NCBI GenBank assembly: GCA_964449845.1 | Contig: CAYVES010000001.1 | Location: forward strand, 1 to 64,000 | Direction of reading: 5' to 3' | Length of the DNA: 64,000 nucleotides | DNA from: SOKG01 sp964449845 | Lineage (GTDB): Bacteria > Chloroflexota > Dehalococcoidia > SZUA-161 | Part shown: in pieces, positions 7,795 to 15,044 of the stretch | Position numbering within the stretch: position 1 is the stretch's first letter | How the letters are laid out: each line of letters starts with the position of its first letter | The notes under the pieces: model-generated | Told to the model about the DNA's origin: nothing | The model's input: the letters and a program-made list of their open reading frames with translations, nothing else | Databases searched by the model: none | Position numbers and translations under genes: made by a program

Positions 7795-8641
7795 ACGCTT
7801 TGAGGATATCCTGGATACATGTCTCGATCGCATCACGCTGAAGGGTGATAGCATCGAGCAGTGCCTGGAAAGCTATCCTGAGCAGGCGGCGGAGCTTGAG
7901 CCTCTTCTCAGAGCAGCCCTCTCCATCAAAGAAGTCTTCTCTATTGAGCCTCGCCCTGAGTTTCGGCAGGTGGCTAAAGCCCGATTGCTGTCGGCACTCG
8001 CCGCCAGAGGAGAGAAGAAGGAAAGACGCCGTGTGCCATTCTGGAGCTGGCAGCGGCGCTGGGCTGTGGCTATAGCTGTGGTCCTGGCTCTCTTTCTAGC
8101 TGGCGGGGGCACGGCAATGGCATCATCGAATAGCTTACCCGGAGATGTGCTCTACCCGGTGAAAATGGCGACTGAGAAGGTGCAAGCATTTTTCACCTTT
8201 GGCGACGAAGCCAAGGCCAACCTCCACATAAAGTTCGCTGAGCGTAGGGTCAAAGAGATTGAGTCGTTGGCTGAGAGAGGACGCAGTATTCCCCAGTCCG
8301 TTCTGAAGGTGATGGGTGATGAAACAGGCCGAGCAATTGACTTGGTGGAACGGCACAAGTCACTCAAGGAAGAAATGGTCGCCAAGCTGGTAGGTTTAAC
8401 CTCGAATCAGGACATGGTGTTGGCAAGGTTGGCTGAAAAAGTCCCTCCGAATGCAAAATTGCGACTTCAAGAGGCGCTCGAACGCTCGAAAGATGCTCAC
8501 AAGCGAGTAGTGATTCTAAGGGACAGACTTCCAAAGCTGGAAAACCTGAGGATAGTTCCAGGGCGCAATTGCTGCCAGCCAGCTGAGCTTGGCACCAGTC
8601 GAGCTATGGAGAGAGCCGACAGCCGGTATTCTACTCCTTAG
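7787..8641 (+). CDS. DUF5667-type membrane protein, possible anti-sigma partner
   Basis: The ATG at 7787 overlaps the sigma-factor stop, giving 284 residues. Residues 1-80 are a helical cytoplasmic region (FEDILDTCLDRITLKGDSIEQCLESYPEQAAELEPLLRAA), followed by one membrane segment (WAVAIAVVLALFLAGGGTAMA) and an outer part starting NSLPGDVLYPVKMATEKVQ, the hallmark of DUF5667 proteins. The rest is charged helix. By position and topology it could hold the sigma factor at the membrane, but no zinc-binding anti-sigma motif (HxxxCxxC) is present. Its 3' end overlaps the convergent coiled-coil gene by 11 bp. Confidence 0.85.
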   Translation: MNRRFEDILDTCLDRITLKGDSIEQCLESYPEQAAELEPLLRAALSIKEVFSIEPRPEFRQVAKARLLSALAARGEKKERRRVPFWSWQRRWAVAIAVVLALFLAGGGTAMASSNSLPGDVLYPVKMATEKVQAFFTFGDEAKANLHIKFAERRVKEIESLAERGRSIPQSVLKVMGDETGRAIDLVERHKSLKEEMVAKLVGLTSNQDMVLARLAEKVPPNAKLRLQEALERSKDAHKRVVILRDRLPKLENLRIVPGRNCCQPAELGTSRAMERADSRYSTP

Positions 8642-9890
8642 TAGTTACTATGATCCTTCTGATGGGAGCGTCCTCTCCCGTTTGTCGGCCGGGGACTGTC
8701 TTGTCAGCATCGGGGAGTTCCTCTGAGGCTTGGTCTACTTCGGGCAGCTCCGCGATGACCTCCAGAAGGGGGGTAGGTTCCTGTACAAGGACTCTAATTG
8801 TTATACCTTTGTCCACCGAGCCTCCCAAATTCAAGACATCTATGTGAGGAGTCTGTTTCAGATGTTTGTGGAGTTGCAGCATTCGATCTAGGCTTACGGG
8901 AGGCGGGAGTGCTAGTTCTACGGTGCTGGAGAAAAGGTCGGGGTTTCCTTCTTCTTCCTCTTGTTGGCTAGGTGGCTGCTGCTCCTCTGTCTCGTCAGTT
9001 GTCGTTTCGCTTTGCACATCTGCGGCTGCTTCTGTTTCGGAGCGCTCGGGTACTGCGCTCCCTTTTTTCGTTGACCTGGCTGGAGGTTTTTCAAAGACCT
9101 CTACGAGTGAAAGTAAGTTGTGATGAATATTCTCGAATACTCCTCTAATCTCATCTTTGCTTATTGGCTTGCCTTTCGCTAGTAGTTGCTCAGCTTCTTG
9201 GTTAACAAGCTGAGCGCCTTCCTCTGCCCTTTTCTTCGCTTCTCTCAGAATACCCTGTGCCTCCTGCTCAGCTTCATCTCGGGCTGGGGCCTCGACTGCT
9301 TCGATGGTCTGTTGCGCGGCCTTGATTAGCTCTTGAGCTTCTTGTTGTGCTGCTGCGATTATTTCCTCTCCCCTCTCTTTGGCTCGCATTTCAGTTTCGG
9401 CGATGATTGCATCCGCTTCCGCTCGACCTCTTTCTTCAGCGCGTGCGACAATGCTCATAGCTTTGGCCTTCGCCTTTTCCTCTATTTCGGTCCTGATACT
9501 ATTTGCCTGCTTGGCAGCCTCGATAATAGTCCTCTCTGCGAACCTGGTGAGAGAATCAATGTTCTCCAGTTTGTCACGATCAACCTCGGTTGTGTGCCCA
9601 TTTGAGGGGGTTCTGAGCAATTCCAGGCGCTCCGGTTCTCCACCATCAACCTCGGCTGCGTGCCTCTCCGTAAGCTGGTTTGCGGGGGAATCCAGGTGTT
9701 CCAGTTTGCCTGCAAGGTGACTATATTGGTATGCCAGTCTGCTAACCAGAGAATCCAGATGCTCAAGTTGTTTGGCTAGGTTGCCATATTGATTTGTCAA
9801 GCTGTCAACAAAGGAGTACACTTCCGTCTCATCCAGCCCGTTCTTGACTATCTTGAACTTGCGTCCCCAAAGCTCCTTTTCTGTATCCAT
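8631..9890 (-). CDS. DivIVA-like coiled-coil protein, paralog 1
   Basis: The protein has 419 residues and four parts. Residues 1-35 carry LWGRKFKIVKNGLDETEVYSFVDSL, like the N-terminal membrane-binding domain of DivIVA proteins. Residues 35-80 hold an internal duplication (LAKQLEHLDS / LAGKLEHLDS). Residues 115-270 are Ala/Glu/Lys-rich coiled coil. After an acidic Gln/Glu linker, the last 100 residues form a compact domain (TVELALPPPVSLDRMLQLHKHL...GGSVDKGITIRV...IRRIIVTTKE) shared with the proteins at 10193-12099 and 34221-37139. A role in polar or septal scaffolding is inference from the DivIVA-like start. No signal peptide is seen. Confidence 0.8.
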   Translation of the reverse strand: MDTEKELWGRKFKIVKNGLDETEVYSFVDSLTNQYGNLAKQLEHLDSLVSRLAYQYSHLAGKLEHLDSPANQLTERHAAEVDGGEPERLELLRTPSNGHTTEVDRDKLENIDSLTRFAERTIIEAAKQANSIRTEIEEKAKAKAMSIVARAEERGRAEADAIIAETEMRAKERGEEIIAAAQQEAQELIKAAQQTIEAVEAPARDEAEQEAQGILREAKKRAEEGAQLVNQEAEQLLAKGKPISKDEIRGVFENIHHNLLSLVEVFEKPPARSTKKGSAVPERSETEAAADVQSETTTDETEEQQPPSQQEEEEGNPDLFSSTVELALPPPVSLDRMLQLHKHLKQTPHIDVLNLGGSVDKGITIRVLVQEPTPLLEVIAELPEVDQASEELPDADKTVPGRQTGEDAPIRRIIVTTKE

Positions 9891-10192
9891 AGCGTTGATG
9901 TCCTGTGTGGCTGCACTACTTTGATTTTGATGTAGTCTGTACTAGTTCGCAATGAGATTTTAGTACTTGTTGCAGTAGGAATTTGGTTCTGTTCCGTGCA
10001 GACCCGTTTGGGGGGATATGGCCTAATTAGGCAAAGGGCTTTAAGAGAAACCGATAGGGATTCGCGCTGGTCGAGATAACTAGGCTGATGGCTATTGTAG
10101 AGATTCGTCAGTATGCCGGGATGCCAACCAGTTCAACTGGTGGGGTTGTGCACGCATTCTTGGCCACCTTAGGAAGACGCCCCGGCCGTGGT
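9891..10192. other. Intergenic region between the coiled-coil paralogs
   Basis: This holds the promoter region of paralog 1. A 20-bp box at 9949-9968 also occurs before paralog 2. The part from 10000 to 10192 shows no recognisable gene or terminator. Confidence 0.5.
9949..9968 (-). promoter_or_regulatory. Shared 20-bp upstream box, paralog 1 copy
   Basis: The plus-strand sequence gcaatgagattttagtactt differs at one base from 12161-12180. On the minus strand it reads AGTACTAAAAT next to TTGCGA, a possible -35, with a weak CAAAAT 17 bp on. It lies about 60-80 bp before the start codon, as it does for paralog 2, so it is likely a common promoter or operator element. Confidence 0.55.
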
Positions 10193-12099
10193 CTATTTTC
10201 GCGTAGTTACTACGATTCTTCTGACAGGTGGTTTGCCTGCTGCCTTCTGGATATCTCCTTTATCCCTGTCACCCAGTGATGGCTCTGATGCCTTCTCTAC
10301 TTCGGGAAAATCTCCAAGAACCTTAAGAAGCGGCAAAGGAGTATCCAGGAAGAGCCTGATCGTGATACCTTTATCTCTGGAGACTCCCAGATTCATCACT
10401 TCTATTTGAGGAATATGCCTCAAGTTCTTATGCAGTTGCAGCATGCGATCTAAACCTACCGGGGGCGGGATCGTCAATTCCACAGTGCCCTGGTAAAGGA
10501 CAAGTTCTTCCTTCTTCTCTTCCTCTTCCTCCAGTACAGGTGTGGGCTGCTCCTCAGCTTCTTCTGCTATCATCTCTGGTTGTTCAACNNNNNNNNNNNN
10601 NNNNNNNNNNNNNNNNNNNNNNNNNNNNNNNNNNNNNNNNNNNNNNNNNNNNNNNNNNNNNNNNNNNNNNNNNNNNNNNNNNNNNNNNGTACAGGTGTGG
10701 GCTGCTCCTCAGCTTCTTCTGCTATCATCTCTGGTTGTTCAACAGGAGCAGCTTCAACTTCGGCTTTCTCTTCCTCCGGTACAGGTGTGGGCTGCTCCTC
10801 AGCTTCTTCTGCTATCATCTCTGGTTGTTCAACTGGAGCAGCTTCAACTTCGGCTTGTTCAGGTGCTGTAATCTCCTCTTCCTTTGGTACAGCCGCTATT
10901 TCCTCAATTTCTCCCAAGTCTAGGAGCAATCCCTCATAGACTTTCTTGAACTTCCCCCTTATCTCCTCTTCTCCTATCTTCTTGCTCCTTAGCAGCATTA
11001 GCTCGGCTTCTTGCTTGATACCCTGTGCCTCTGCTTCAGCCTTGTCCTTTGCCGCTTTTAGAATACCCTGTGCTTCCTCCTCAGCCTTGGCTGTTCGTTC
11101 TTCCACCAAATGCTCGGCCTTTTCGCTGGCTTCGGCGATAATTCTGCCGGCTTCCTCTTCGGCAAGGCCCTTGACGGACTCCGCTTTCTCTTCCGCCTCT
11201 TTTAGGACCTCCTGGGCTTGCCGTTCGGCTGCTTCAGCCTTTTGTTTGGCTTCGGCGGTAATTCGGTCGGCTTCTTCCTGGGCCGGTGCTATGATTGTCT
11301 CCGCCTTTTCTTCTGCCGCTCTTACGATGTCCTGAGCTTGTTGTTCAGCCAGCGAGGCTCTTTCTTGCACAGTATCCTCTGCTCTTTGCTGACCTTCAGC
11401 TACTATCCTGTCAGCTTCCGCCTTAGCTTTCTCCTCAGCCTCAGCTACAATTCTCTCAGCTTCCGCCTTAGCTTTCTCCTCAGCCTCAGCGACGATTCTC
11501 TCAGCTTCTGCTTTGGCCTGTTCTCCAGCCTCGGCGATCATCTTTTCTGATTCAGCCTTGCTTTGCTGAGCTTCAGCGATGATTCTCTCGGCTTTTGCTT
11601 TGGATTTCCTTTCAGCCTCAGCGACGATTCTCTCAGCTTCTGTTTTGGCCTTTTCTTCAGCCTCGGCGATCATCTTTTCTGATTCAGCCTTGCTTTGCTG
11701 AGCTTCAGCGATGATTCTCTCGGCTTCCGCCTTAGATTTTTCTTCAGCCTCGGCGATCATCTTTTCTGATTCAGCCATAGCTTGCTGAGATTCGGCGATG
11801 ATTCTCTCGGCTTCCGCCTTGGATTTCTCTTCAGCCTCGGCGATAATGGAAGCAGCCTGGGCGTTTGCATCTTCCTCTATTTCTATCCTGATACTCTGTG
11901 CCTGCCTATCAGCTTCGATTATGGTTTTTTCTGCAAGCTTCTTGAGGGAATCTACATGCTCGAGTTTGCTTGTGAGTTCGTTATTCTGCTCAATAAGGTC
12001 GCTAATGAAAGAGAAGACTTGAGCTTGGTCTAGCCCCTTCTTGACTATCTTGAACTTCTGCTGCCAGAGTTCGCTTGCGTCACTCTTGCTTGCGTCCAT
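10193..12099 (-). CDS. DivIVA-like coiled-coil protein, paralog 2 (interrupted by assembly gap)
   Basis: One gene is split by a 100-N gap at 10589-10688; both sides read the same protein, and the frame shift across the gap is an artefact of its nominal length. The N-terminus (LWQQKFKIVKKGLDQAQVFSFISDL) is DivIVA-like. It is followed by a long coiled coil of 14-15-residue units (AEAEEKAKAEAERIV type), an EIRGKFKKVYEGLL segment shared with paralog 1, then a 30-residue acidic Pro/Glu repeat (PVPEEEKAEVEAAPVEQPEM...) in tandem. The C-terminal domain (TVELTIPPPVGLDRMLQLHKNL...VRRIVVTTRK) matches paralog 1. The ATG follows GGGAG. True length is unknown. Confidence 0.82.
10534..10868. repeat. 90-bp tandem repeat inside paralog 2, collapsed at the assembly gap
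   Basis: Units start at 10534 (cut by the gap), 10689 and 10779, exactly 90 bp apart for the two complete ones, and encode a 30-residue acidic unit. The last diverges after about 10857. The gap lies inside the array, so the copy number is unresolved. Confidence 0.85.
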
Positions 12100-12135
12100 A
12101 ACGCTCCCATCCTTTCATGGCTGCCTCGTGTTTGG

Positions 12136-12164
12136 ATTGTAGAAGGACTTACAGCACATGGCAA
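12136..12164 (-). promoter_or_regulatory. Candidate promoter of coiled-coil paralog 2
   Basis: On the minus strand TTGCCA and TACAAT are separated by 17 bp, about 37 bp before the ATG at 12099. The -35 overlaps the 20-bp box (12161-12180) shared with paralog 1. Confidence 0.5.
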
Positions 12165-12180
12165 TGATATTTTAGTACTT
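12161..12180 (-). promoter_or_regulatory. Shared 20-bp upstream box, paralog 2 copy
   Basis: The plus-strand sequence gcaatgatattttagtactt matches 9949-9968 at 19 of 20 positions. It includes the palindrome AGTACT and lies immediately upstream of and overlapping the putative -35. Confidence 0.55.
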
Positions 12181-12582
12181 TTTCTGACTAGGACTTTCGT
12201 ACCACTCCAGTTGTGAGTTCTCGTTTAAGAAGGTATGACAATCGACAACTCTAGGTTGGGCTACGGGATGTAGTCTTGCTGTCTACATTGCAAGCTACCT
12301 TTAGCCTATTAGCTATAGACTGAAGCCTCCTGGCGTATCTCGGTAACTCCTTAGGGTAGCACTTAGCCGTAGCCATGTCAAAACTGCTTTGTCAGGGGTT
12401 GGCTGGGTGTGTTGGGCGGGGCCAGTTTGGATGTAGCTTCTGACATCGTTTGATAACGGGGTGAAAAGGAGGGCTATCAGCCGCCCCCCATGAGGATTCG
12501 GGAGCAAAGGTCGTAAAATAGGGTGGGGATGACTCGCGCTGGTGGTTAACTTCGGGCTCGTAGCTAAGATCGTGTACGATAC

Positions 12583-12611
12583 TTGACATATCTATAAAGA
12601 CGTAGTACAAG
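12583..12611 (+). promoter_or_regulatory. Candidate promoter of the fusion gene
   Basis: A perfect TTGACA is followed after 17 bp by TACAAG, a weak -10. It would give a leader of about 75 nt before the TTG start at 12691. Confidence 0.35.
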
Positions 12612-12690
12612 AGACTACACTTAAGTTCACTCTAGTTTACAACCTCGAACGCGGCTCGAATACCGAAGGTGGGCGGTAACAGGAGTAGCT

Positions 12691-14046
12691 TTGGCGAAAG
12701 ACCGCTCTGTGGTTGAAACGATGCTGAATAACACCGCGCGCGACACTGTCGGTAGAGTGTGGGAACTGTATGCCCGCTTCTACGATTCACTGCCGAGGTA
12801 CTACGGGCCTTACCAGAGGCTGCTGCTGGATGTGGCAAGAGCTGTTGGCGACAGTACGCCTGGAGGCGGCAGGATACTCGATGCGGGCTGCGGTACCGGA
12901 AGCTACTCGATAGAGCTGGGGCAGAGAGGGTATATCGTTGATGGTGTAGACTCCTCTCAGGCGATGTTGCACAGGGCTAGACTGAAGAAGAACAACGCGA
13001 GGCTGCAAAACGTTGAGTTCAAGGAGTGGGACATAGAGAAGGGGCTCACCATCTATCCTGATAACACTTTCGATTGCGTTCTCTCTGTTCACGTTCTCTT
13101 CGCTTTGAGAGAACCTGAGAATGCTATCAGTGAGTACTTCAGGGTGCTCAGGCCCTCCGGGCGGTTTATTTTGGCTGAGCCCCAACACCCGGTCAGGATA
13201 ATCCCAATTCTGAAAGAAATCTATCGTGACGGCGGCCTATCCAATATCGGGAAACTTCTCGTTACTCAGTTCGGTGTAGGGGTCTGCAATTTGCTCCTAG
13301 CCAAAAGCCTGAAGGAGCATGGCCATCATCGCTGGAATGAGGAGGATTTGAGGAGCAAACTTGAGGGCTTCTGCTTCAGAGTAGGCAGTATGGTACCTGC
13401 TTATGCCGCAAATTCGGACTTGCTAGCCACAGCCATCAAACCCAAATGCTACTTCGAAACGAACGGTTATAGGTTTCTGATTGCGGAAACCCGGGAAGAC
13501 CTTGAGAAGGTCTGGAAGTTGAGATATCAGGTATACTGCGTCGAAATGGGTTATGAGCCTGAGAACCGGAGTGGGCTCGAAAGAGACGTATACGACGACC
13601 ACGCAGCAAACTTCTTGGCCCTGGACGAACATAACACACCGGTTGCCACAATGCGAATGGTTGCCGACAATCCAAGCGGTTTTCCGATGGATTCAGATTT
13701 TCCGCTGACTGAGTACGTTAGGGCCAACGGCATATCAAGAGCTGTCGAAGGAGGAAGATTCGCCATCAGTAAGGACCTGGCTCGGGAAGCCCGCCATCTG
13801 GTCGCGTTTGGTTTGTTCAAGATTCTCTACGACTACTGCAACGATACAGGAATAGATGACATATTCACTGTAACACAGCCCAAGATTGTCCAGAAGTACG
13901 GGATGCCCGGGGTTAGGCCAATAGGAGAACCCTTTGAGTATTCAAAGCCCTTGTGTGGTGGATTGTGGGTGCCGGTGCACTGTAACATCAGCCAAGCCTA
14001 TGACAACTACTTGAAAGCTCCGATGGCTCGCACTGGAACGCGGTAA
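12691..14046 (+). CDS. SAM methyltransferase fused to N-acyl amino acid synthase-like domain
   Basis: The protein has 451 residues from a TTG start with AGGAG 5 nt before it. Residues about 20-240 are a class I methyltransferase with motif I DAGCGTG at 64-70, an acidic VDSS after strand 2, and LRPSGRFILAEP near 153-163. Residues about 255-440 are a GNAT-like acyltransferase with WKLRYQVYCVEMGY (275-288), a DVYDDHA acidic block, ATMRMV (319-324) and EGGRFAIS (353-360). That is the pattern of exosortase-associated or FeeM-type N-acyl amino acid synthases, relatives of LuxI autoinducer synthases. The fusion suggests one enzyme that acylates and methylates a small molecule. Substrates are not predictable, and no exosortase gene is in the window. 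Confidence 0.8.
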   Translation: MAKDRSVVETMLNNTARDTVGRVWELYARFYDSLPRYYGPYQRLLLDVARAVGDSTPGGGRILDAGCGTGSYSIELGQRGYIVDGVDSSQAMLHRARLKKNNARLQNVEFKEWDIEKGLTIYPDNTFDCVLSVHVLFALREPENAISEYFRVLRPSGRFILAEPQHPVRIIPILKEIYRDGGLSNIGKLLVTQFGVGVCNLLLAKSLKEHGHHRWNEEDLRSKLEGFCFRVGSMVPAYAANSDLLATAIKPKCYFETNGYRFLIAETREDLEKVWKLRYQVYCVEMGYEPENRSGLERDVYDDHAANFLALDEHNTPVATMRMVADNPSGFPMDSDFPLTEYVRANGISRAVEGGRFAISKDLAREARHLVAFGLFKILYDYCNDTGIDDIFTVTQPKIVQKYGMPGVRPIGEPFEYSKPLCGGLWVPVHCNISQAYDNYLKAPMARTGTR

Positions 14047-15044
14047 TATGCTTGTCGGGGGCGTCGGCCGGGCATCGTTCCCGGCTGGAAATCCGCTGCT
14101 CTGTCCATGAAGGGGCGGTTCTCTATTTATGCATGTAATCCGCCAGGAGGCATGCTAGAAAGTCCACACGGTCGCGCATATCGTCATCAACCTCAGGCTT
14201 GGGGTCCTCCGCAGCGTCTACGGTGCCATTTGGGTAGCCGGTATATTCCTCTGGTTTGACAATCTGAGGGTGCATGCCTTCTTTGTCCAGGCTTCTACTG
14301 GATGTGCTGAGTTTCGGTGTCGGTGTTTCCCTTTCCCTTCTCATTGTGCTAACACAGTCTTTCTAGGCTCTACTTCCTAATTTTGGCAAATCCCGATCCC
14401 CTTGGCAATGAGGCGATGGTACCGGGCTGTATAGTAATTTGGTACCCAAACCGGCGCGACCGACATCTCTAGCGTGTGCTCATCAACGAACTACTCGTCT
14501 CAAGAATAGCGCCAAAACGCTCTCTCAGGAAATCCTGCCTAACATCAGCTAACGGCATTGGCGTCTATCCAGCCTTCTACATGGAATCGGCGATCTTCCG
14601 CCTATATGTTGAAGCAGCAGGCAGCCGGCGCTGATCCGACCCACTTGAAGCCGCCTCATACTAGGCCTGTGAGGCTTCATCATGCTTGTTGCTGCGCATG
14701 TCCCAACGATTGGCAGGATAACCTGCCGGAGTAATGCCATAGGATGGTGACAAGATTTGCCGCTTGTTCCCGTCTCCAGGCGTGAGCTCGATTCGCTATG
14801 ACGGTTCGTCATCGGCTCTGGAGGTGATCAGTTCTGACTGGTTTGGTAGAGTTGGGTCAAGCTTTGTGCGGTCGACGGTACTGCAGTGACCGTCGCTAAG
14901 GCGTGATGTACTTGCTTGAGGTTTCGCAAACTCAAAAGTACGTCTACCAGTGTTACCTTTGTAGGATTGACCAGGCTCGCTTTGGTTGGATAATGGTTGT
15001 AGAGCACTGGGTGCTAAGTCTACAAGGGGGCGCATTGCAATAAG
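14047..15044. other. Long intergenic region with small hairpins
   Basis: Nearly 1 kb lies between the fusion gene and the GGDEF/HD-GYP gene. Besides one doubtful small frame (14123-14344), I see no coding signal. Short hairpins are visible at 14647-14678 (GCCTCA/TGAGGC), 14712-14727 (GGCAGG-ATAA-CCTGCC) and about 14917-14938 (TTGAG...CTCAA). I looked for a c-di-GMP riboswitch before the GGDEF gene and did not find its consensus. Confidence 0.4.
14123..14344 (-). CDS. Possible small hypothetical protein
   Basis: The 73-residue frame is charged (KLSTSSRSLDKEGMH..., DAAEDPKPEVDDDMRDRV) and ends VDFLACLLADYMHK. The amino-acid make-up looks protein-like, but there is no good ribosome-binding site and I know no relatives. 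It could be a chance frame. Confidence 0.3.
   Translation of the reverse strand: MRRERETPTPKLSTSSRSLDKEGMHPQIVKPEEYTGYPNGTVDAAEDPKPEVDDDMRDRVDFLACLLADYMHK

Larger units (their letters stand above)
12100..12690. other. Divergent intergenic region (590 bp)
   Basis: It holds the promoter of the minus-strand coiled-coil paralog 2 at its left end and the putative promoter of the methyltransferase/acyltransferase fusion at its right end. Between about 12240 and 12560 I see no gene and no riboswitch that I can name. Confidence 0.45.

Noticed and set aside
10570..10588. Separate gene end at the 10.6-kb gap
   Set aside because: The stop arises from the nominal 100-N length; repeats on both sides encode the same protein.
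14549..14812. 87-residue minus-strand frame
   Set aside because: Arg/Ser/Cys-rich composition typical of a chance frame, with no start signal.
14830..15044. c-di-GMP riboswitch before the GGDEF/HD-GYP gene
   Set aside because: The hairpins present do not show the GEMM consensus or its tetraloop and receptor.
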